DNA of 64,000 nucleotides from Candidatus Sneabacter namystus. GTDB taxonomy: Bacteria; Pseudomonadota; Alphaproteobacteria; Rickettsiales; Rickettsiaceae. Made by a program: the position numbers and the translations under genes. Where the stretch lies: assembly GCF_008189685.1 (NCBI RefSeq), contig NZ_CP043312.1:248001-312000 (forward strand). Direction: 5' to 3'. Within the stretch, counting starts at the first letter, position 1, and each line of letters starts with the position of its first letter. The notes beneath the pieces are model-generated. The model was not told the origin of the DNA, made no database searches, and worked only from the letters and a program-made list of their open reading frames with translations. Positions 17,691 to 25,167 of the stretch are shown here, piece after piece.

Positions 17691-17727
17691 ATGTGATCTA
17701 TTTTAATAGGAGAAGAGTGATATTTTT

Positions 17728-18288
17728 ATGAAGATGGATGTAGTGTTACTTTCGTCGGTCAGAAAGTTGGGGAATCCTGGAGATGTTGTTTCAGTTAAGG
17801 CTGGATATGGTAGGTATTTGGTTTTGTCTGGTATTGCATTGAGAGGTACAAAGGAGAATTTGGAAAGCATTAATAGTAAAAAGGAAGAAGTAGCTGCACG
17901 TAATGCTGAGGCAAAGAAGATTGCTGTAAAGGTTTTTGATTTGTTATCTGGAAAAGATGTTACATTTATACGAAATGCAGGTGATGATGGAAGGCTTTTT
18001 GGTTCTGTTACAAAGAGAAATATTACTGATGCTGTGAATGAGTACGTTTCTGCATCAGAGTGTGGTCTTACTTTTGTTCTTGATGTAAGGGATGTTGTTT
18101 TATCTATGCCTATAAGGCATTTGGGCGTTCATCCTGTTTTTGTATCATTGCATAGTGATTTAGATGATGTTGAGATTTTGGTAAATATTGCGAAATCTGA
18201 AGAGCTTGCTAAATCCGCCTTGTTGGATTTTAAGTCTTCTACTAGCGATGTGAAAGAAGATAAAAATTCAAGGAAAGTTGATGTATGA
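17728..18288 (+). CDS. rplI: 50S ribosomal protein L9
   Basis: Two-domain large-subunit protein. The N-terminal RNA-binding domain has VVLLSSVRKLGNPGDVVSVK and GYGRYLVLSGIAL, the L9 signature. A long connecting helix (about 48-75) and a C-terminal domain with DGRLFGSVTKRNI follow. The length of 186 residues includes an acidic C-terminal extension. The stop codon overlaps the flgB start in ATGA, so ribosomal and flagellar genes are translationally coupled. A second ATG two codons in is also possible. Confidence 0.95.
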   Translation: MKMDVVLLSSVRKLGNPGDVVSVKAGYGRYLVLSGIALRGTKENLESINSKKEEVAARNAEAKKIAVKVFDLLSGKDVTFIRNAGDDGRLFGSVTKRNITDAVNEYVSASECGLTFVLDVRDVVLSMPIRHLGVHPVFVSLHSDLDDVEILVNIAKSEELAKSALLDFKSSTSDVKEDKNSRKVDV

Positions 18289-18683
18289 TTTTTGGACCAA
18301 GTTTTTTACAATCGTTTCTAACTAAGGCTATTTCTCATTGTGAAGAGCAGCATGCTATTTTATCTCGTAATGTTGCTAATATTAATACCCCATGTTTTCG
18401 TGCTAAAACTTTGCAACCGTTTGCTTTGGATAAAACAAACAAAGCTTTTGGCGCTGTCTGTACGAAAACACATGATCGTCATATTTCCGTGTGCAGCGAA
18501 ATCGGTAATTCTGCTTCTGTTACGAATATGAATTCTGAGCAAAAGCCTAATGGCAACGATGTTAATCTTCTTGAGCAGAATTCTGCTATTTCTTCCAATT
18601 CTACCAAGCATGCTTTGTTACTATCATTATTAAACGGCATTTTTGATATCAGGAACTCTGTGTGTAAAGGTAATGATGCTTAA
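18285..18683 (+). CDS. flgB: Flagellar basal-body rod protein FlgB
   Basis: Proximal rod subunit of the flagellar drive shaft. The conserved N-terminal rod motif is clear: a short helix, then HAILSRNVANINTPCFRAKTL. The C-terminal helix (about 105-130) also fits. The length of 132 residues is normal. There is no signal peptide, as expected for a substrate of the flagellar type III export machine. It starts inside the rplI stop codon and overlaps flgC by 11 bases. Presence of rod genes in an otherwise Rickettsiales-like genome implies a retained or relict flagellum. Confidence 0.9.
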   Translation: MIFGPSFLQSFLTKAISHCEEQHAILSRNVANINTPCFRAKTLQPFALDKTNKAFGAVCTKTHDRHISVCSEIGNSASVTNMNSEQKPNGNDVNLLEQNSAISSNSTKHALLLSLLNGIFDIRNSVCKGNDA

Positions 18684-19143
18684 AAGAATTGTACCTTTTG
18701 TGGTTCTTTTTCTGTTTTTTAATAGTACCTTGGCGGATGAGTTGAAAAAGGCAGCTCGGCACTCAAGTAATGGGGCTGTGTTGCAGTCTAAAAGAATTAG
18801 AGCAGCTTCAGAAAATTTGGCTAATTCTACGATTCCGGCTACTAATAAGAAAAAGTTGTACGTTAGGAAAGTTGTAGTTGCTAAGAATACTTATAGTAAG
18901 AAGCGTAAAATGAATATGTTAACTGCCCGGTATACTTTAGATAAAAAGAGAAGCAAGTATAGGTATGTATATGATCCTGAGCATGTTTCCGCTAATTCAG
19001 ATGGTTATGTAGTGTTACCTAATATTGATTCTAATATTGAGAAAGCTGATATCTCTGAAGCTCAGATATACTACAACGCTAATCTTAAGGTGATGAAGAT
19101 ATCGTATGATATGCTAAACAATATTACTGGAATTTTAAAATGA
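18673..19143 (+). CDS. flgC: Flagellar basal-body rod protein FlgC with an N-terminal signal peptide
   Basis: Proximal rod protein. The family signature is clear: QSKRIRAASENLANST near residue 39, then YRYVYDPEHVSANSDGYVV and PNIDSNIEKADISEA, ending in a C-terminal rod helix. The oddity is the N-terminus: MMLKRIVPFVVLFLFFN is a basic plus hydrophobic stretch followed by a plausible signal peptidase site (TLA before DE), and the normal FlgC start aligns just after it. FlgC is usually exported by the flagellar type III apparatus without a cleaved signal. AAAGG lies just ahead of the double ATG at 18673. A longer start at 18643 would only add residues before the hydrophobic stretch. Confidence 0.9.
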   Translation: MMLKRIVPFVVLFLFFNSTLADELKKAARHSSNGAVLQSKRIRAASENLANSTIPATNKKKLYVRKVVVAKNTYSKKRKMNMLTARYTLDKKRSKYRYVYDPEHVSANSDGYVVLPNIDSNIEKADISEAQIYYNANLKVMKISYDMLNNITGILK

Positions 19144-19535
19144 CTGTGAATATTTCTAAAATCAGTCCTTTTGCATTGCTGCCTAGCAATGTTGTCGATA
19201 AAGAGGTGTATAACAATGCTGTTGGCGAATTTCAAAGAATCATGAAGGATTATAAACAAATAAGAGAATGCTTGGAAAGTAATTGTGATAATAAGGTTGC
19301 AACGTCTTACAGCAATGATATTCAGCGCAGCAGTAAAGGTAGCTGTATTGCTCCTTTAGAAAAGAAAGTTTTTAATTTTGAGAGTGTCGTTCGCGATGTT
19401 ACTGTTGATAAAGGGTCGAATTTAGATGCGGTATTAACATTGAAAGAACTGCAGACAACAGTTAATGTTGCGACTAAGATTAGAGATAGGATAATTCGTT
19501 TTTGTGATCAAGTAATATTTTCTTTTCACGCTTAA
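19140..19535 (+). CDS. fliE: Flagellar hook-basal body protein FliE
   Basis: FliE joins the MS-ring to the proximal rod. Its C-terminal half carries the family pattern (LDAVLTLKELQTTVNVATKI, then RDRIIRF). The N-terminal 60 residues are poorly conserved and longer than usual (131 residues in all). The start overlaps the flgC stop in ATGA, making flgB-flgC-fliE a tightly coupled set of exactly the proximal-rod proteins. No other flagellar gene is in the window. Confidence 0.85.
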   Translation: MTVNISKISPFALLPSNVVDKEVYNNAVGEFQRIMKDYKQIRECLESNCDNKVATSYSNDIQRSSKGSCIAPLEKKVFNFESVVRDVTVDKGSNLDAVLTLKELQTTVNVATKIRDRIIRFCDQVIFSFHA

Positions 19536-19556
19536 ATCCTCTATAAAAGAATGTAT

Positions 19557-20891
19557 CTAGGTTGAAAAAGCTAATTTTTCGTTTTTTACATCCCTTTTAA
19601 TTTCTTGTGTGACGTTTGTTGCTGTATCTTGGTTTGTATAGTGTACTTGCGCTCCACACTTTCTCAACTTTTCTACAATGTTGTAGTATCCTCTGTTAAC
19701 CAGGAAAGAATCATTTATAATTGTTTCTCCCTCCGCCATTAGCCCTGCTAGGATCATAGCTGCTCCGCTGCGTAAATCATATGCTTTCACATTTGCACCT
19801 TTTAAGCTTTTTGTGCCTTGTATAGTGCAAAATGTGTTACTGCTGTCTACAGAAATCTTTGCTCCCATTTTCTGTAATTCGTGCGTATACAAGAATCGAT
19901 TATCGTATATATTTTCTACTATGGTACTTTTGCCTGTAGCAACGCACATTAATATAGCAAGCAGTGGCTGTGCGTCGGTTGGAAAGCCAGGATAAGGATC
20001 AGTTTTTATGTGTATTGAGTTAAACTGTTGTGTAGCTCGTGATATAGAAATGCCTTCATCTGAGTTTATTACTTGAACACCGGCCTCTTCCATCTTATTA
20101 AAGACATTTTTTATAACATCATACTCGATATTTTTCAACACTATATTACCATTTGTAATTGCAGCTGCTATAGCGTACGTGCATGCCTCTATTCTATCCG
20201 CCATAACTCTATGCGATGTTCCATGAAGAGACTTTACCCCTTCTATGATGAATTCCCTTTCGTTTGTCATTGTTATTTTTGCTCCCATCTTCTTGAGCAT
20301 ATTGCACATATCTAAGATTTCTGGTTCTATTGCACAATTTACTAAATGAGTTGTACCTTGCGCTAATGTCGCTGCTAATATTGCGCTTATGGTTGCTCCC
20401 ACTGAGGGGATTCTGAATTTAAAGTATGTACCAATGAGTCCGTTTCTTGGTGCAATTGCTTTTATTGTTCTTGTATTTATGTGTATTTTTGCTCCCATTG
20501 CAGCTAAAACCGATAGGTGCATTTCGATTTTTCTTTCCCCTTTATTTAAATTACATCCACCGGGTATTGCTATTTCTGCTTTTTTATACTTGGCCAGTAA
20601 AGCTGCTATTAACCATATTGATCCACGTAATTTATCAGAATTGAACAATGGAGTATGTTGTAAATTGCTGCAGCGTATAGTGCCTACGTATTTTGAATTG
20701 CATATATTCACTTTCGCATTCATTTGTTCTAGCATGGAGATGAGTGCAAATACATCAGAGATATGCGGAAGGTTAGAAAGATGAATGGAATCGTCTGTTA
20801 GTATACTTGCAACTATTATTGGCAAGGCTGCATTTTTTGCTCCGCTAATGCTAACCGTTCCTATTAGAGGATTTTTGCCTAATATTTTCAT
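19557..20891 (-). CDS. murA: UDP-N-acetylglucosamine 1-carboxyvinyltransferase MurA
   Basis: First committed step of peptidoglycan synthesis: transfer of enolpyruvate to UDP-GlcNAc in the cytoplasm. It has the inside-out alpha/beta barrel motifs GAKNAALPII at the N-terminus, DKLRGSIWLIAALLA, and the catalytic cysteine in IPGGCNLNKG (C113), the loop position targeted by fosfomycin. Further motifs are PGFPTDAQPLLA and DLRSGAAMILAGL. I start at MKILGKNPLIGTV (20891), which matches the family; 11 codons upstream are open but unconserved. A 25-residue tail extends past the usual end. Confidence 0.95.
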   Translation of the reverse strand: MKILGKNPLIGTVSISGAKNAALPIIVASILTDDSIHLSNLPHISDVFALISMLEQMNAKVNICNSKYVGTIRCSNLQHTPLFNSDKLRGSIWLIAALLAKYKKAEIAIPGGCNLNKGERKIEMHLSVLAAMGAKIHINTRTIKAIAPRNGLIGTYFKFRIPSVGATISAILAATLAQGTTHLVNCAIEPEILDMCNMLKKMGAKITMTNEREFIIEGVKSLHGTSHRVMADRIEACTYAIAAAITNGNIVLKNIEYDVIKNVFNKMEEAGVQVINSDEGISISRATQQFNSIHIKTDPYPGFPTDAQPLLAILMCVATGKSTIVENIYDNRFLYTHELQKMGAKISVDSSNTFCTIQGTKSLKGANVKAYDLRSGAAMILAGLMAEGETIINDSFLVNRGYYNIVEKLRKCGAQVHYTNQDTATNVTQEIKRDVKNEKLAFST

Positions 20892-20996
20892 CTGGAAAAT
20901 GTTACTTTTAACTTTCAGGTACAATATTCATTTGAGTGTATACTCTAAATAGCTGTAATTCAACTCTACGGCAGCTATGAGTTTTTTTATTATCTA

Positions 20997-21821
20997 TCAA
21001 TCTTCTTTATAATTCCTTTTCTGTAGCCATTTTTGCCGTAATGAGGCGACAAATCCTTCATCTATCAACTTTGTCAAGACAGCGTCAAACTCTTTTTTTA
21101 TGAGAGAATTTTTAGCACAAGCTATAGCTATATTACACGATTCTGATGTTTCACTTTCTAGGCTACATGCAATTTCTGTCTCAGGCATCTCTGTTATTAT
21201 GTTGTTCGCTTGCTCTGATTCTATTATAACCGCATCTACAGAATCATTTTTTAAGTCTTTTTTTAGCATAGAGCAGTCTTTTACTGGCTTAATAATGACA
21301 CCAAAAATACTTGATGTTACAGCTTTGGCTACTTCTTCACCTATGGAAGAGGCTTGCACTGATATTATCTTACTAAACAAGTCGTCTACAGTTTTAATTT
21401 TTTTTGTTTTTCTTGCTACAACTACAATTTTAATATTTCTGTATGGTATGGAGTATTCGACATTTCTTATATCCTTTTCTGTTGTAGCCAAACATGCAAC
21501 TGCGCAACTTAATTTGTTTTTCTTTAGTTCTTCATATATTGATGGTACTGACAGTGGGCGTAATACTAACTTCTTATTCATGCGTTTAGCAATTTCTTTC
21601 ACTAGGTCTATTTCTAACCCTTCTATTTCTGCATCTTTATTTTTTTGATACGTGTATGGATAGTTGTCTGTTGTTACTCCGCATACAATCTCTTCGCTTT
21701 TCTTTTTAGAGCAACTACATAATGTAAATGCTATTGTAATGGTAAGCAATGCAAGTATTATCTTTAGGCAAGATGCGCGGAGTTTTTTCAATTGCACGCT
21801 AATCACTGATATGTTAAACAT
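20997..21821 (-). CDS. Amino-acid-type solute-binding lipoprotein (SBP family 3)
   Basis: Periplasmic binding protein of the polar amino acid ABC transporter class. A signal peptide ends in a lipobox-like LCSC near residue 36, so it is probably lipid-anchored. The mature part has the family motifs TTDNYPYTYQ, GLEIDLVKEIAKRM and YRNIKIVVVARK; the C-terminal lobe ends in VASLRQKWL. No permease or ATPase gene is adjacent, so the rest of the transporter must be elsewhere or the protein serves another purpose. The ligand cannot be told from sequence alone. Confidence 0.85.
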   Translation of the reverse strand: MFNISVISVQLKKLRASCLKIILALLTITIAFTLCSCSKKKSEEIVCGVTTDNYPYTYQKNKDAEIEGLEIDLVKEIAKRMNKKLVLRPLSVPSIYEELKKNKLSCAVACLATTEKDIRNVEYSIPYRNIKIVVVARKTKKIKTVDDLFSKIISVQASSIGEEVAKAVTSSIFGVIIKPVKDCSMLKKDLKNDSVDAVIIESEQANNIITEMPETEIACSLESETSESCNIAIACAKNSLIKKEFDAVLTKLIDEGFVASLRQKWLQKRNYKED

Positions 21822-21951
21822 TATTCAAAAAATTAATATAAATTCTACTGTCCAAAAAGTGCCAAGATTGTATCTCAATTGGTCTTTTAAGACAATAAGC
21901 TCCGTTTCTCGAGGTTAGATAGAGGGGGAAAATCGCAAGTTAGCTCATTTC

Positions 21952-24573
21952 TTAGATTATTTGCAGATGTTCTTTCCAATTATTACCATAGCTTATATTA
22001 ACTACCATGGGTACACTTAATTTCACTATATTTTCCATCTCGTTTTTCATAATTGGTACACACACTTCTAGCGTACTTTCATCACATTCAAAAATTAATT
22101 CATCGTGTACTTGTAGCAGAAGTTTGCAATTTAAGTTTTTGAGCTTCTTTGATACAGCTATTGTAGCAAGTTTCATTATATCTGCAGCAGTGGATTGAAT
22201 AGGGGCGTTAATAGCTGCTCTCTTGGCGAAATTTTTTACATGATGATTAGTGCTATTTATTTGTTCTACAGAGCATATTCTATTAAACATCGAAGTAACA
22301 AATTTGTTACGTTCTGCAAATGCTATAGTCTGTTCGTAATAAGTTGAAATTTCTGGATACTCTGTTAAATAACGATCGATATATTGTTTTGCCGCAGTAG
22401 TAGAAACTTCCAGTTGTTTAGCTAATCCAAAGCTTGTACTACCGTATATTATACTAAAATTTATTATTTTCCCTTTCCTCCTTAATTCTTCTGACACCTG
22501 ATTCTTTTGTACTTTAAAAATTTGACATGCTGTTTTTGTATGTATATCTACGTTGCTACTGAACGCTTCCTTCATTGCTTTTACATCTGCTATATGGCTT
22601 AATATTCTCAGCTCAATTTGTGAATAATCTGCCTTGACTAAGTATTGATTTTTATTGGATATGAATGCTTCCCTTATCTTCTTTCCTAGTTGCGTTTTGA
22701 TAGGTATATTTTGTAAATTGGGTTTAATTGAGTTTAGCCTTCCTGTGTTAGTGATAGTTTGGGAAAATGTTGTATGAACCCTACTTGTTTTTTGATCTAC
22801 TTGTTGTGGTATAGCATCTGTATAGGTGTTTTTCAGTTTTGTTAAATGTCTATGTTTTAGTATTAGATCCGCTATTACAAAACCATCTTTGCTAAGTGCT
22901 TGGAGTGTGTCGACGTTTGTACTTGTTATGTGTGATTTAGATAAAGTTTTACCTCTTGGTAGCTTTAATACATCAAACAATACATGAGATAATTGCTTTG
23001 GAGACGATATGTTGAAGTCTGCTCCTGATATGTCGTGTATACACTTTTCTAGCTTTAGAATTTCTGTTTTTAACTCTTCACTTAGTTTACGTAATTTCGC
23101 AACGTCTATTAATATACCACTTTGTTCCATTTCTCCCAATATTTTCACCATTGGTAAGTCTAATTCATGATATAAAAATAACGTGTTTAATGACAATAAT
23201 TGTTGTTCCAATATTTTATGTGCTTCTTTAAAAAGAGTAATCATGTGTGAATGGCTGTCTTGTAATTGTATGTTTACAGTTTGCCTTATTGCTTCTATTA
23301 CACTGATATTTGAAGTATTTTTTGTATTTATAGCGTACCTCATGAGCAATAAATCTTCTGCAGCGGCAACGTTATTGACCCAAGATGGATAAAGGGTAAA
23401 GAGATTTTTTAAGTCATATGTAATTTTTAATATACTGTCATCTTTTAAGAAATTAAATAACACATCTTCCATTTCTTGTGGTATTACTTTTCTTTCTATG
23501 TTTAGCACAGCGCAAGTTTGTTCTTCTGTGCTAAAAAATATTCTTTGAGGTGAAGTATCACTCACATATAGTGACAAGTAGCCGTTTTCTAAGCTTTTTT
23601 CAAGGTATTGTTTTAACTGCTTGGGGGTTTGTATTATAGTTGTTTTGTACTCTTTTATTTCTTTTTGTACTTCATTTTCTGCGAAGGTATATAAAGAACT
23701 CATGTTATATAGAGAGTTTATCCTTGGTACAAGAGATCTGAAATCATGTAAATCTACAAAAGTCATTACTTGCTGTCTGTCTGGTATGGTCCATGTTATA
23801 TCCTTTTCTTCTAGTTCTAATTGTATGTCATCTTTTAAGGTAGTAAGTTTTTGTGACATCCAGGCCTCATTTTGGCTTGTTTGTAATAACTGTTTTGTTT
23901 TTCCTTGAATTGAGTTGATATTGTCGAAGATATTGGCAAGAGAATGGAATTGCTGCAATAATTTTACTGCTCCTTTTGGACCTATACCCTTTACTCCTGG
24001 TATATTGTCCGCTGCATCGCCCACAATTGATAAGTAATCTCTTATTTGGTGTGGTGGAACTTTAAATTTCTCTTCTACATTTTTTGAAAAAATGTGCTGA
24101 TTTGTTGTAGGGTTAAACATTGACACATTATCATTTACCAATTGCATTAAATCTTTGTCAGACGACATTATTATTATCGAATTGTTTGTGCCAAATTTTT
24201 TTACCAAAGATGCTATTATGTCGTCTGCTTCGTATCCTTCTTTTTTGAAAGTTGTTATGTTGAGCGCTTTAGGTACCTGGTCTATATTTATCAATTGATT
24301 TTTAAGATCATCTGGCACCTCTGGTCTATGCATTTTATACTCGCTGTATATTTCATGCCTAAAGTTTTTACCTCCTCCGTCGAAAACAGAAATTACTTTA
24401 GAGGGATGGAACTTAATAAGCAATTTTAGCAGCATTGACATAAATCCGTATATTGCTCCCACTTCTTCACCTAAGGGATTAGAAAGTTTTGGATGAGAAT
24501 AATAAGCTCTAAAAATGAAACCGTAGCAATCTGTTATGATAATTGGGGATGTGTCTTTATCTGTGTTATTCAC
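21952..24573 (-). CDS. polA: DNA polymerase I
   Basis: Repair and Okazaki-fragment-processing polymerase, 873 residues. The N-terminal 5' nuclease (1-290) is intact, with YGFIFRAYYSHP, EADDIIASLVKK, SSDKDLMQLV and GDAADNIPGVKGIGPK. The polymerase domain is intact: SIKPNLQNIP, KADYSQIELRILSH, GKIINFSIIYG and LQVHDELIFEC. The middle 3'-5' exonuclease domain is degenerate. The position of the DxE motif reads LSLYVSDTSPQ, so proofreading is probably lost, as in several other PolA lineages. It is transcribed leftward, away from rpoZ. Confidence 0.96.
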   Translation of the reverse strand: MNNTDKDTSPIIITDCYGFIFRAYYSHPKLSNPLGEEVGAIYGFMSMLLKLLIKFHPSKVISVFDGGGKNFRHEIYSEYKMHRPEVPDDLKNQLINIDQVPKALNITTFKKEGYEADDIIASLVKKFGTNNSIIIMSSDKDLMQLVNDNVSMFNPTTNQHIFSKNVEEKFKVPPHQIRDYLSIVGDAADNIPGVKGIGPKGAVKLLQQFHSLANIFDNINSIQGKTKQLLQTSQNEAWMSQKLTTLKDDIQLELEEKDITWTIPDRQQVMTFVDLHDFRSLVPRINSLYNMSSLYTFAENEVQKEIKEYKTTIIQTPKQLKQYLEKSLENGYLSLYVSDTSPQRIFFSTEEQTCAVLNIERKVIPQEMEDVLFNFLKDDSILKITYDLKNLFTLYPSWVNNVAAAEDLLLMRYAINTKNTSNISVIEAIRQTVNIQLQDSHSHMITLFKEAHKILEQQLLSLNTLFLYHELDLPMVKILGEMEQSGILIDVAKLRKLSEELKTEILKLEKCIHDISGADFNISSPKQLSHVLFDVLKLPRGKTLSKSHITSTNVDTLQALSKDGFVIADLILKHRHLTKLKNTYTDAIPQQVDQKTSRVHTTFSQTITNTGRLNSIKPNLQNIPIKTQLGKKIREAFISNKNQYLVKADYSQIELRILSHIADVKAMKEAFSSNVDIHTKTACQIFKVQKNQVSEELRRKGKIINFSIIYGSTSFGLAKQLEVSTTAAKQYIDRYLTEYPEISTYYEQTIAFAERNKFVTSMFNRICSVEQINSTNHHVKNFAKRAAINAPIQSTAADIMKLATIAVSKKLKNLNCKLLLQVHDELIFECDESTLEVCVPIMKNEMENIVKLSVPMVVNISYGNNWKEHLQII

Positions 24574-24584
24574 TTATTCGTAAT

Positions 24585-24613
24585 TTGACTAGAGATTGTA
24601 TAAGGGATAGAAT
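24585..24613 (+). promoter_or_regulatory. Sigma-70 promoter for rpoZ-rsh-acpS-murC
   Basis: TTGACT at 24585-24590, a 17-base spacer, then TAGAAT at 24608-24613. It sits in the divergent gap between polA and rpoZ, about 130 bases before rpoZ, so the transcript would have a fairly long leader. Confidence 0.6.
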
Positions 24614-24745
24614 ACCTGGGACTGTTCTAACATCACATTAGTAGGTGTTAGGAGGGATTTTGGCATTTTTTTTTGGATATGTAAATGCCCGTGAGTTTGC
24701 TGTTGATAGGCTGTTTAATCGATTTATATTTCAGGTACAAAATTT

Positions 24746-25159
24746 ATGGCCAGGGTAACTGTTGAAGATTGTTTAAAAAATAAAGAGATAGACAACAAAT
24801 TTGATTTAGTTCTTGTAGCGGTGTACCGAGCTAGAGAGTTAGAATCTGGTGAAGAGACGGAACTGGACGATGTTGTCAGTTCGCCCACCGGTTCAATTGG
24901 TCTAGTTTCTAACGCTTTAGTAAGTAAAAGTCATGTAGTTGCCCTTAAAGAGATTGGCAAGGGTTTAGTGAATGTTGCGCAAATTAAGGCAAAGATGAGA
25001 CAGGTGAGTGATAACATTGATAAAGCGCGAGATGATAGGACTGTGTTACATGAGTATTGCAAAGATACATTATTTAATGATGACTCTAATGATGATAATT
25101 CTGCTTTTTATGTAAGTAGTGATCTTGAAGGGTTTTCTATATCATCTGATGATACGTAA
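24746..25159 (+). CDS. rpoZ: RNA polymerase omega subunit
   Basis: Small subunit that helps the beta' subunit fold into core RNA polymerase. The signature MARVTVEDCLKN, NKFDLVLVAVYRARELESGE and HVVALKEIGKGLV is clear. At 137 residues it has a long acidic, serine-rich C-terminal extension of a kind seen in alphaproteobacteria. It precedes rsh by 8 bases, the classic rpoZ-spoT pairing; in other bacteria omega also forms part of a ppGpp site on the polymerase. Confidence 0.95.
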   Translation: MARVTVEDCLKNKEIDNKFDLVLVAVYRARELESGEETELDDVVSSPTGSIGLVSNALVSKSHVVALKEIGKGLVNVAQIKAKMRQVSDNIDKARDDRTVLHEYCKDTLFNDDSNDDNSAFYVSSDLEGFSISSDDT

Positions 25160-25167
25160 GATTTTGT

